Source of the DNA: Exobasidium rhododendri
Taxonomy: Eukaryota; Basidiomycota; Exobasidiomycetes; Exobasidiales; Exobasidiaceae
DNA length: 64,000 nucleotides
Reading direction: 5' to 3'
Assembly: GCA_026210745.1 (NCBI GenBank)
Contig: CP110630.1
Span: 2,914,001 to 2,978,000, forward strand
In this document: positions 46,111 to 55,940 of the stretch, in pieces
Layout of the letters: each line of letters begins with the position of its first letter
How positions within the stretch are numbered: position 1 is the first letter of the stretch
Notes under the pieces: model-generated
The model's database searches: none
What the model was told of the DNA's origin: nothing
Seen by the model: only the letters and a program-made list of their open reading frames with translations
Program-made: the position numbers and the translations under genes

Positions 46111-46629
46111 ATGCAATTCTCTGTGAAAGTATCACTTATCGCCGTCACCCTTGCCCTGGCTTTGGGTGTCACATTAAGCAAGGCAGCCGATGGAGCACAC
46201 CAAGCTGCAGGACTGAAACCCTGTTCCCTCGCTTGTATCACTACCCCACCGAAATCCTTTTCGGACACTACAGGAAGAATGTGCCATATGGACTTCTGGG
46301 ATGAAGTCGGTCGTCGAGTGAAAGTCACTGGACATCCAGGTGATCCCCAAGATCTGACCATCGTTCACAAGAGCGAAAAACACAAGAACATCTATTGGGA
46401 AGTAGAAGCTGACTTTACCGGGGCAATTTCCATCGGTGCACGTCAGCACATCGTGGATAACGCCAACAAGGACCATGTACAGGATGACAAACTATATGCG
46501 GTTGGCTTTCAGGCGGCTGAAAAGACGTATTGGTACTGGATAAGAGGAGGCGACTATTGCAGCAGCAACATCAACATTTTCCCAGACTTCAAGGACTTGG
46601 CCGACGTCAGAGTTGTCCAGTCCGATTGA
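46111..46629 (+). CDS. small secreted four-cysteine protein, member A
   Basis: Single exon, 172 residues, start in good context (CTTCCACCATG). The signal peptide is MQFSVKVSLIAVTLALALGV, ending near TLSKA. The mature protein has PCSLAC (Cys-x3-Cys), RMCHMDFW and GGDYCSS, the same four cysteine positions as member B at 34931-35428. Both end in a WYW-containing strand, then an RVV motif and SD (here KTYWYWIRGG, then ADVRVVQSD). Between the third and fourth cysteines the sequences diverge strongly. I do not recognise the fold and no catalytic motif is evident. Confidence 0.85.
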   Translation: MQFSVKVSLIAVTLALALGVTLSKAADGAHQAAGLKPCSLACITTPPKSFSDTTGRMCHMDFWDEVGRRVKVTGHPGDPQDLTIVHKSEKHKNIYWEVEADFTGAISIGARQHIVDNANKDHVQDDKLYAVGFQAAEKTYWYWIRGGDYCSSNINIFPDFKDLADVRVVQSD

Positions 46630-46948
46630 ATAGCGCGGACACTCGAGCGTATTTCCCTTGCCTTGCGAAATACATCATTCTTTTAAAGATCGAGAAGTCT
46701 GCCTTTCTTTATCGAGCGAACTTGTGCTAAATCTTCCTCTTGTCAGTCGCTTCGCTTCTCAATGTGTGAAGTCGAGATAGTCGCAGTCGTCTTGAGAGGC
46801 TCATTTGTAGCTGGAGGCGCTGCTTTGGCGCGTGATGCACCAGCATGTCGTGGCTTCTCTGCTGTCCCTTGCCTCAGCATCAAAGGCACAGCAGTATTAT
46901 TTCGCATATCATACATGCGAGACATAGGCGATTGTCGGCCACGCTGTG
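46630..46948. other. convergent 3' region
   Basis: 319 bp between the small secreted protein stop and the Rrp40 stop. Short frames on both strands are not supported. Confidence 0.4.
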
Positions 46949-47893
46949 CTATCTGATGAACGGCTCCACGATCTTTGATATTTCTTCAGCACTTAGCATT
47001 CCACGATTGCGCATCACGTCAAGTGCGCCCGGGTAACTCTCGGAATTGGCTCCCGTATTACTACCTTTGACCTTGTCTGCCTGTTCGAGCACCTTGCCAA
47101 CTGCAATCACATGCTTTGCTTGACCTGCTCGCACCCAGACATACCCATTGACACCGACAGCTACCTCGAACGGAAAGTGAGACGCTAGACGGGCCAAGAG
47201 GGGATGCGCAGGCTTCAACAGGCTAGACTAAAGATGTAAGCAATATACTCGTACTGGAGACAGACCTCGTATCCTAACGCACCTCTTCGCAAGCCCACAT
47301 GATACGCTCCACAGCATTGCGATATTCCCGACCGTCTTTCCTTCTTGCTCTTCTTCAATCTTAAGCTCTCCATAGCCGTTGCTTTTTCCTGTATTCTGAT
47401 CTACACAAGTCAACTCAACTTCCAAATGCCGACTAGCGGACAAGACTTGGGCATATAGCAGGGTCCCAACTTTAAGATTGGGTTTATTCCTCTTGGTCGC
47501 TCCTTCAAATGCAAAGCCAGAAAGGGTAGCCGAAGTGTAAGAGTTGAAGAGCGTGACTTGGTAGGATTCTGTTCCTCGGTTGGTGATTTGACAGATAATT
47601 TGGTCGTGAAGAGCGGGAATATATCGCTTGCTATTACTCTCCACCCAGCAAGCTACCTGCTCTCTCTGTTGCTTACTCGAGTCCTTTTCGTCCACTTGCA
47701 TCTGATTGCTCGCTTTCCCTTTGCCCTTGTCGCTTGCTACTTGACCAACGAAACCAGGGAGTGTGACGATGAACTCATGCTGCGCTTGGGTCTCTGCCTC
47801 TTCACTCGAAGGAGTGGCCAAGCCAGGACCTAGCTTGACATTGGACGAAGATGGGATTGAGACACGATCACCCGGCAATACTATCATTGACAT
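46949..47893 (-). CDS. RRP40: RNA exosome cap subunit Rrp40 (EXOSC3)
   Basis: S1/KH cap protein of the 3'-5' RNA exosome. Model: 47283-47893 and 46949-47222; 294 residues. It starts MSMIVLPGDRVSI, and a second ATG two codons later is also possible. The S1 domain is around VACWVESNSKRYIPALHDQI and YTSATLSGFAFEGATKRNKP. The KH part follows the 60-nt intron, whose correct acceptor is TTTAGTCTAG. It joins VSCGLAK to SLLKPAHPLLARL and then VAVGVNGYVWVRAG, the GxNGxxW signature. A short K/Q/D-rich insert (about 52-75) precedes the S1 core. Confidence 0.92.
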
Positions 47894-48075
47894 GCTTGCT
47901 TGGAGGGGCCCCAGCTGATGGTGCCGCGAAGCACAAACGCTATTTGTCGCTTGGGTCACCAAACAAAATGAGAAAGAAAGGAAGAAGTGGTTAGAAACAC
48001 ACGTGAATTCTAAATACCCAGCGTAGCGGCACCTCTCATTGACCACCTTCCAAAAGTTCCCAGTCATATAGGCCG

Positions 48076-48089
48076 ACACACACACACAC
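48076..48089. repeat. (AC)7 microsatellite followed by CT repeats
   Basis: Located in the 296-bp divergent spacer between Rrp40 and the plus-strand gene at 48190. Confidence 0.8.
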
Positions 48090-48189
48090 TCTCTCTTTCT
48101 CTCATTTACAGATGACGACTGCAGCGTGAAGAAGATCTAGGAATCGTCCAGATTAATAGAGTAAGCTGACTGCCGATGGGGTGTGTGTG

Positions 48190-50814
48190 ATGCGGCGATC
48201 ACCAACCACGTTCAACTGGTCTATATTTGGTCAACGATCGCCTAAGTCGACTAAATTCGCATCTACCAGTAGCAGTGTAGCAGCAGTCTCCGGTGAACAA
48301 AGCCGGCACTTGATCAGGAGCAGCAGCGCAAAGGAGCTCCCTGAATGGGCAAGGTCGTTCTCGTCTCGTCGCTACCTGCATTGTTGTGCCATAGATCGGA
48401 AGGTGAAGGACGAGTCGACTTTGCACTCGATTGACGTCGCTTGGCAGGATGCTTCAGAAAGGGGGGAGCACAGCGATAGCAACATGCAAATGCTGGTGGA
48501 ATGGAAATTGTTCAACATTCGACTATCAGACGAGCTCTTGAAACAGGATATGCATGCACAAGAACAGCAGTATCGGCCGCCTCCAATACCACCACCCCCG
48601 TTACTTTTACCTTCATCCCCCGCCCTCTCTTCTAGCTTCTTCGACACAAATGATTCGATCAAAGCACAGAACATCAGACATGAAATAGCATCCGAAAAAA
48701 GGGATGACGTATCAGTGCTATCAGGAAAATCAGTTAGATCGAACTCCTGGATAGCAACCCTAGATGTCGAATTTCTCAAAGCAGCGACTCGTCAGGCGAT
48801 GCTCAGTGTGCGGGCGGGGCAGAGAGATTTGACTATCCTAGCAGAGGCAGTCCTGTCGAAATTGAAGTCGGAAGAGAGTGCGTATGAATGCACACCAAAG
48901 GAAGAGATTGCGAGATTGACGGAACTACGACTCTTTCTACTTTCACAATGGATTGCGAGGGCCGATGTCATCCTGTTCGAGAGCAGTCCAACACCCGCTA
49001 CCATCTCTCTTTGTCAGGACATTTCTTTACAACTTTATCAGTCACTGAGTAAAAACTGTGATAAAGTGCTTTCGACTTATGCAAAAGGACATAAGCACAT
49101 CAGAGCGTTACATCTTGCGACCATACATCGCCTCTTCAGTCTCGTATACCCTCTGACAAGATCAAGATTCTCGACGAACAGAAATCTTTCCTTTCAAGCC
49201 CTGACAATAGCAACCAAGGTGCTTGCCGACACTCATATCAGACCAGCCCAAGCTCGCTACATTTGTCGAAAGCTACTTCTTCGAATGCGAGAAGTTTCCC
49301 TACTCAGACTATCATCTCAAGAGGAAAGCGGGCCATTCTGGGAATTGGCAGTGGAGACGATAACGACATTAATTCAGTCCGGCGTCGTGCGGCCTTATGA
49401 TGTGGATTCGTCGCAGAAAGATTGTGATGTCGATGTCTTCCTTTGCCTACTATGTCATGCGATCACCAACAATCAAGTACATGAGAATCTTGCCAGAGCA
49501 GCAGTGCTAAAAATTGTACACACCATTCAGCATTCAAATTTTCAACGATCTACGGAAAGACTTCCAAGGACAAGCACGGTTGGAACCAGCTCGTCGGAGC
49601 AGCAGCAGACGGACTCTCTACATTTGCAGCCCTTTGCTAGTGCAGTAACGCTAGAGGAAATGACAAAGGTGCTGACCATGCCCGGAAGATACTTATTGGC
49701 GAGAGAGATCGTCTTCATGGCGCCGATAGAGCAAAGACGGATCCGTGTCCTCACGTTCCTCATGCGCAAATGGTCCAACGTTCCTCCGGACTTTAGTCCG
49801 AGTGAGATGCTCGACCGTCAAAGAAGAGAAGACATGCATAGCCATCGAAAGTGCAAGATCAGCCAACGTCTTTGGGTGGAGGCAATGCTCTTGCTCGATG
49901 CCAATGACGCTCGTTATCGTGACAAATTACATAGCATCTTCATTGCTAGGCTTTCCTCACATGCTCGCTCGAGAACTCCTGGTTTAGTAATGGCTGACCT
50001 GAAAGCTCTTGGAGAATTGAGCCCTGGCAAAAGCAGTCCTCTTGAAGCACTTTTGCTATTGCACCCTAAAGCACAACTCGATGCCATTCGGGCTTTTACG
50101 CGAGCAGGCAAATTAGCCAAAGGAAAGAAGCTGGCCCAGTCGCTTCTGGTCGCTATCGAAGAGAAGAACATTCACAGGTCCAACCCGCAGCCGGAATCAC
50201 TCAAAGATCTCGGCACAAGGATTATCAACGTCCTTCTGGTAGCATACTTTCGTTTGAAACTTCGCAACAAAGTCAAATCACGTAGGAAGATAGCTCTGAT
50301 GCTGCGACGGGGAGGTCTTGTGAAGGCGCAGAAAAGTGTTCCAGGTCAGACGATTAATCGCTACCTTCAAGGTAAAAGAGCCATGGTCTTGCGCAGATAC
50401 TATCGGCACTCACACGTCAAGAATCGTCAATCTCAGCTCGAATGGGCAATGTCCTTCTTGCAAGGTTTTACAAGTCGTCATGGGATTGTGCCCAACGAAC
50501 AAACTTCCATCATCATACTCTCTGCCATCCTTCGCATGAGTTCTTACAAGGTTAGTGACGAGAAACTTCAGCAAGCTAAGTCGTTGGTGTGGGATTGGAC
50601 ATGTAGAGGCGTGACTCGCACCCTAGACGAGCTCAGAAGAGTCCTCGACGGGACGCGAGTAGAGACCGAGGCTAGGCAGGACGTTCGTACAGGCCCGTTT
50701 CACGACAGAATGCGTCTCATGATTGATTCTGCCATCGAAGAGAGAAGGAGGAGGAGCATGTCAGACGGTACACACGAAAGTAATGGACGCAAAAAAAGAG
50801 CGAGGCAGAGTTGA
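48190..50814 (+). CDS. large helical protein, probably mitochondrial, function unknown
   Basis: Single exon, 874 residues; the ATG at 48190 follows GTG codons. The first 70 residues are rich in R, S and T without a strong acidic patch (MRRSPTTFNWSIFGQRSPKS and SFSSRRYLH), consistent with a mitochondrial presequence. From about 175 to 830 the sequence is mostly helical, with regularly spaced L/A/R pairs, suggesting helical repeats of the PPR or other alpha-solenoid type, but no canonical repeat is certain. The tail is basic (EERRRRSM, GRKKRARQ) and could bind RNA. A role in organellar RNA metabolism or translation is an inference only. A proline run (PPPIPPPP) lies near residue 130. Confidence 0.7.
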   Translation: MRRSPTTFNWSIFGQRSPKSTKFASTSSSVAAVSGEQSRHLIRSSSAKELPEWARSFSSRRYLHCCAIDRKVKDESTLHSIDVAWQDASERGEHSDSNMQMLVEWKLFNIRLSDELLKQDMHAQEQQYRPPPIPPPPLLLPSSPALSSSFFDTNDSIKAQNIRHEIASEKRDDVSVLSGKSVRSNSWIATLDVEFLKAATRQAMLSVRAGQRDLTILAEAVLSKLKSEESAYECTPKEEIARLTELRLFLLSQWIARADVILFESSPTPATISLCQDISLQLYQSLSKNCDKVLSTYAKGHKHIRALHLATIHRLFSLVYPLTRSRFSTNRNLSFQALTIATKVLADTHIRPAQARYICRKLLLRMREVSLLRLSSQEESGPFWELAVETITTLIQSGVVRPYDVDSSQKDCDVDVFLCLLCHAITNNQVHENLARAAVLKIVHTIQHSNFQRSTERLPRTSTVGTSSSEQQQTDSLHLQPFASAVTLEEMTKVLTMPGRYLLAREIVFMAPIEQRRIRVLTFLMRKWSNVPPDFSPSEMLDRQRREDMHSHRKCKISQRLWVEAMLLLDANDARYRDKLHSIFIARLSSHARSRTPGLVMADLKALGELSPGKSSPLEALLLLHPKAQLDAIRAFTRAGKLAKGKKLAQSLLVAIEEKNIHRSNPQPESLKDLGTRIINVLLVAYFRLKLRNKVKSRRKIALMLRRGGLVKAQKSVPGQTINRYLQGKRAMVLRRYYRHSHVKNRQSQLEWAMSFLQGFTSRHGIVPNEQTSIIILSAILRMSSYKVSDEKLQQAKSLVWDWTCRGVTRTLDELRRVLDGTRVETEARQDVRTGPFHDRMRLMIDSAIEERRRRSMSDGTHESNGRKKRARQS

Positions 50815-51112
50815 TCTCTCGCACCCATCTTGTCGCGAATGACCACGCCATACCACACACACACACACACATACACCCTGTACTAGTACGACTAATCCAG
50901 CACAGACACCGCATAGATTGATCATAGCGTAGCATAGAGATGTGCAATTGCTCACTCGTAAGCCACTAAGAGTAAGGCAGGAAGATACAAGAAAGACAAG
51001 GTAAACAGACTGCTGGGACACTAGCGCAGGGGAAGAGTGAGATGTTTATCTAACGAGCCGGTCCTCGACAGCGCGCTTCTCTTTCTTTCTCCTTGAGAGA
51101 CACAGCGACGGT
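50815..51112. repeat. convergent spacer with (CA)8 tract at 50854-50870
   Basis: 298 bp between the helical protein and the MAPEG gene. The only notable feature is the CA microsatellite near its left side. Confidence 0.6.
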
Positions 51113-51810
51113 CTATGCGAATGCGATCCTGGCCAGCGTGTTGACGACACCTCCGACACCAACAACGTGTGCGACGGTTCGAAGAATGTCCAAGTCAGCA
51201 TAGTAGCTGATGGGAAAGATGACGTACCTGTTCATGAAAGAGGGAATTGAGACACTTCCCTGTCAGTAGATACAAGGATATTGTAAGCCGCGAGGCAATG
51301 GCAGACTCACTTGACTGTTGCTATCAATACAAGCTGATTGTCCAGGGAACCTTTGGAGTCATACTGAGTGGCCAAGATGGCAGCAGCAGCAAAAGCCGAA
51401 AAGAATTCCAGTAGATTGTCATGCGTGCTTGCAAATCTACCCACTACACCGGTCAATTGTCTCTTTTTTATTCTTGGTTCTGTGTTGTTGTAGCCGTCTT
51501 TGTTGCCAGCTGCGTTTGCTGCTACACTACCGACAGCGGTAAAGATGAAAGTGACGGCTGCTCCGGCCACAAGAAGTGCAATCGGAAGCTTCCCTTTCAC
51601 AGGCGTGCCTAATCGTAAAGCGGAGAAAGCTCGAAGCCAGATGGGCAACAAGAACCTTTGAGACAAGCCGTTTTCTTGACTCAAGTAAGGAGCGACGTGT
51701 GTTGCTCCAAAGATGTACAGCGCTGTGACTCCAACGGCACCCTTTAGAGCGTCACTCTGAGGGAGGTTCAGAAGAGAGGATCGACTGACATGCGTGAGGT
51801 CTTTGCTCAT
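51113..51810 (-). CDS. MAPEG-family membrane protein
   Basis: Membrane-associated proteins in eicosanoid and glutathione metabolism; fungal members are usually microsomal glutathione transferase-like. Model: 51311-51810 and 51113-51227; 204 residues. Four hydrophobic segments are visible: about 26-44, 77-98 (LPIALLVAGAAVTFIFTAVG), 135-152 and the C-terminal VAHVVGVGGVVNTLARIAFA. The cytosolic loop carries the family pattern PRIKKRQLTGVVGRFASTHD and NLLEFFSAFAAAAILA. The 83-nt intron acceptor is GAACAG; an earlier CAG would introduce a stop. The family is clear but the activity is not. Confidence 0.85.
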
Positions 51811-52210
51811 CTTGTCGTGCTAGTTTGTCTCGATGTGATGAATGTCAACGTAGCAAGGGAAGAATAGAGAAGAAGGAACGACTAGGGAAAGTAAAATGGT
51901 AAGAATTGCCCTTGTCGGGCCGTCAATGTAGTGTCGCCCGGTCCTTCTCCCGAAGAAGAGTAGCTTAAATGTAAACCGTCGATGTGTGTGGGGTATGCAC
52001 ATCCGGGCGCCCATGCCTGCCCAGCCAGATAGAGTGGGCACAGACAGACACGCGAACTGTTGAATTGACGCGTTTGAGAGGAAGAGCGACTAAGAGGCAA
52101 TCTTTAGATCTCGATCATTGATTTTTTTAATTCGTCCAAGTGCCACAAACGCCTCTCATCGCCTGGGCATTGGAAGGACGTGCAGCTGCAACACTGCTTC
52201 ATGGCTCGCT
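51811..52210. promoter_or_regulatory. divergent spacer (MAPEG / disordered protein)
   Basis: 400 bp between divergent starts. An out-of-frame ATG at 52201 directly precedes the chosen start at 52211 and closes after eight codons, a possible short upstream frame overlapping the start. Confidence 0.45.
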
Positions 52211-53558
52211 ATGTCCGCGGCTCGTAGGCACAGAGATGCCAATAGAGGCCGCTCCCTACAGCATGTAAGGACAAGCTTAGATCCAGATCTGTTCAATCAG
52301 CCTGCTCAAGTTGCTCCCGCAAGAGGCCAAAGGGCCGCTCCGTTAGACAAGGGGAAAGGCCGAGCTGGTACTGGCAGGCATTGCCATGAAGGTGATGGTG
52401 CGGTCAGTCATCACTACAAGAGCTCGAGGCCCTTTGCTCGTATAACGAGCCTTGATATGACCACTGATTCACCGAGAGTTGTTCGGAATCCAGCTCCTCC
52501 CGCCACTCTTAGCGACAGCACAGGAACGGCAACTACGACATCATCAACTTCCCACTCGACTATTGAGTCGTTTGGCACGAGCAGACCGGTGGCTGCATCT
52601 CCTATATATGACATTCTCACAGGTGGAGAGACAGAGTCTCGACGATCGATCAATACACGGAACAGAGGGGGTTTATTGGATGACATGGAGAAAAGGACGA
52701 TCTACGGCAGCAAGCGAAGGCGTCTGGAGAGAGAAGCAAAATTAACGGCGAGGGCATCGGAACCTCTGCCTGACGATCATTGTAAAGGTCCACCCTCACC
52801 CATCAATAGCGACAAAGGATCGGCCGACCTGCTCTGGAAAAGTATCTGGGGAAGGTGGGATCAGGGACCATCACAGCACACGCCTTCGCCCCAGGCGACG
52901 ATCCCATCACGACGAGAGCAGCAGCAGCAACATCCGAGAGATGAGACACGGGCGGATGCAGAAGACGGGCTATCTCTTTCCCAAAAGTCGCATCTGTCCA
53001 CCCAATCAGAAGATGGACACTTTCAATCGCAGTTCAGCTTCTACCACTTTGAACCAGAGAGTGGGAAGAGCAACGGATCAACGAATGAAGACACATTCGA
53101 GCAGAGGACTCCCGCTCCTGCTCCGGAAATCGATGATACAAGTCGATCACGCATAGATATCAATTTACTGACGGCGAGCAGTAGTGAGAGCCTGGAGGAC
53201 GTAGAGATAGAAGCAGAAGTAGAAGGAGACGTGTTGGGGCCTGACATTCAAGATCGAATTGACATACTTTGCGAGGATCCTGGAAGTGGGATGCGCAGCG
53301 TAAAGCACTACATCTTTCGGGGGAAAGCCGTGCAGGGTGAGTGTATTCATAGGGCATTGAGAACGACACCTTGCTTACGAACAACTCGCTCACTTTCTCA
53401 CAGCGCACTTTGGTCCAGCATGGGACGGCTTTCAACCAAGGAGACGCCCGCCTAGCCGAGCACTTGTGACGCACTGGGGCAGAGACCTGCGGGAAGAAGG
53501 CGATCTGTACGATTATGGTGATGATTTGGGCAGCGTTACTCATTGGCAAGATCAATAA
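52211..53558 (+). CDS. disordered protein of unknown function
   Basis: Model: 52211-53336 and 53404-53558, a 67-nt intron; 426 residues. The upstream frame is open but begins with TTG, so the ATG at 52211 (MSAARRHRDANRGRSLQH) is used. Most of the protein is S/T/P/E/R-rich and disordered, with a basic cluster KRTIYGSKRRRLEREAK that could be nuclear localisation, and an acidic stretch before the intron. The two ends of the intron join in phase into a more structured C-terminus: MRSVKHYIFRGKAVQ, AHFGPAWDGFQPRRRPPSRA, ending in DLGSVTHWQDQ. That region is likely the conserved module. No known domain is recognised. Confidence 0.7.
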
Positions 53559-53612
53559 CGATGGTTTCGTCAAGCTGTTTGTAGACGTGTGACAACTCAT
53601 GTACAAGAAAGG

Positions 53613-55341
53613 TTAGACACCTCTGGCCGCTTGAGCGTGTGATAGCCTTGGGGTCTGTTCCTGCCTGGAGAGGGAAATCTCGTCTTTAGAACCTGGGTAA
53701 GCTTTATCGACGGGATTTTCTTGCTGATGCAGGGTAGGTGTGTAGCCTCCAGACGGACCCTGACCTTGTATTTCATGCCTGCCTGCTATTTCGGGTGTGT
53801 GGTGCTGCTGGAAGTCTTCTCTCTGAGCGAAGAAGTTTGTCGCAGAAGGTGGATCGGGGTCGTTGTAGGCAGAAGGAAGAAAGTCCTTGTGAGATCGTGT
53901 CGGTGAAGCGGGGACAGATCGACCAGGAGTGTCCTGACCATGTCTGTATGGTTGCGTGGTGTCATAAGGTACCTGATTGAAGAGCACGGAGACGCTTTCT
54001 CCGTAGTGAGATCGTCTAATTGTTTCGGCCAGGACGTGGCTGATATCGATCTGATTACAAAAAGGAGCATAGCTTCAGGATATTGCCTCAAGCTAACGTC
54101 TAGTCTCTCCGGCTGCACTCACGATTTCGATCTTGGGACAATTCTGGACATTCACGCCTTGTGGGATCGTGTTGGTCACTATCAGCTTTTCCAGACTGCT
54201 GTTCTGTATCCTTTCCAGCGCAGGTGGACTGAGTATACCATGAGTGACGATAGCAATCACCTTTTCCGCTCCACTCTCCTCCAGTCTTGCAGCTGCCAAT
54301 TCCAGAGTGCCACAAGTGTCGGCCATGTCGTCCACTAAGATGGCCACTTTCCCTTTCACATTACCGACCAACACCATTCGAGAGACTTCGTTTGCCTTCT
54401 TTCTCTCTTTATGGAAGAGGGCAAAGTCCACCTCCAAGCGATCAGCCAAGGAAGTCGCCCTCTTTGCTCCTCCTGCATCGGGTGAAACAATCACTGCTTT
54501 GCTGCAGTCCACCATTTCCCGGATGTACTGTAGAGCAGCTGGTTCAGCATATAGCTAGAGGGCGAAGAGATCATAAATGCAAGGTGAGCTATTATTGAGT
54601 AACAACCGGCCTCTTACTGCGTCACGTACGTTGTCAACAGGAACATCGAAGAAGCCCTGGATCTGAGAAGCATGCAGGTCCATAGTCTATTGGGGGAGAA
54701 GACCGGGTGCCTGAAGGTAAGCAGCAACACTTACTTCAATTTCATACGAACTTCAAGTACGTACGATAACATGGTCACAGCCTGCGTTCTCGATCATATT
54801 TGCGATCAATTTCGCCGTAATTGGGGCTCGACTTTTGTCCTTTTTATCTTGCCTTGCATAGAAAAAGTGAGGGATCACTGCAGTGATCCGTTTCGCACTG
54901 GCGGTCTTGCAGGCGTGTATCATGATCAAGAGCTCCATCAAGGAAGTGTTTGGTGATGCAGGAGCTCCATTGGGTGTCGGCGAAACACATGAGGTGTTTA
55001 TGATGTAGACGTCATGCTCGCGAACCGATTCCGCTATCCTTACAATCGACTCGCCAGCTTCATTTCGTGTCACTGTCGCTCGGCCCAACGGTTGTCCAAG
55101 TCTGCAAGATTAGTGATCCTCTCGTGAGCCAGGATGCTCACTCATCATGTACTTCACACACACACACACACACTCACCGCTTGGCAACCAGATTTGCGAG
55201 CTCGGGATGACTGGTGCCTGGCGGTGGACGAGAGTAAAAAGAAGCCAACGTCAGAAGAAGAAGCCCCTAGATCCCCCTTCTTTTCCCAATCGATTTCCAC
55301 CCACCTGAGAAGACTTTGATACCGCCTGAGAGGTGGGACAT
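53613..55341 (-). CDS. PRS: ribose-phosphate pyrophosphokinase with long C-terminal tail
   Basis: PRPP synthetase: ribose-5-phosphate + ATP to PRPP + AMP, feeding nucleotide, His and Trp synthesis. Six exons: 55305-55341, 55178-55217, 54765-55101, 54630-54686, 54123-54554, 53613-54050; 446 residues. N-terminus [23 protein letters not shown]-site region [20 protein letters not shown]; the flexible-loop region [21 protein letters not shown] loop [12 protein letters not shown] near residue 231; [12 protein letters not shown]. The conserved core should end around [11 protein letters not shown]; about 115 further residues are P/Q/H/S-rich and lack homology I know. Yeast Prs subunits also carry extra segments, so it may be one partner of a heteromer. 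The second intron begins with a TG repeat. Confidence 0.93.
55155..55172. repeat. (CA)9 tract next to a PRPP-synthetase 5' splice site
   Basis: On the minus strand the intron 55102-55177 starts GTGAG and runs straight into a (TG)n repeat. Confidence 0.85.
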
Positions 55342-55940
55342 GGCGAGGCAGTCTTAGGTTCTTCTTGAGGCTAGACGATGCACGATGCAAGAGGTCTTAA
55401 AAGCTGCCAGAGAGCATCGAAGAAAGGCGTACAAGGAAATAAAGTATGCTATCTCGGCTCAAAAATTTGTACATTTTTATCCGGCGCCTTCTCGCTCAGA
55501 CAAACAAAAAGAAGCACAGGACCCGGATTGCTATACCACGTCAGGTCGGCCGAGTAGAGAGGAATAGCTTCTGTATTCTCCACCCCGCCGCCCAAGGGAG
55601 GAAAACAAAAATGGATCTGCACAAGCCATCTATGCATTCCTTCGAAAGCTCTCTCGGTTTTGTAGAACTTCTGGACTCGATCCGTCCGTCCCATTGCATT
55701 GAAGGACCGGGTCTTGGTCAAGAAGTCTGCATCATCTGAGCATACCTGTGCTCGATACCAAGATACTATTCTATCGTGGACTTGATCAGCAGTGGAGGCA
55801 GGGTCTGATGTGTTTACTTCTCCCTTCATTGTCGCCCTTCTCAGCAAGAAGAATATGATTGAGCAGTTTTCGCCGAGTCTGTCTTTCGTCTACTAGATTC
55901 AGCATATCAGATCGCCAGAGCATTTTCTCTCAGAAGAGAC
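55342..55940. promoter_or_regulatory. divergent spacer (PRPP synthetase / acyltransferase)
   Basis: 599 bp between divergent starts. No gene is supported; open frames at 55385-55739 lack domains. Confidence 0.4.
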
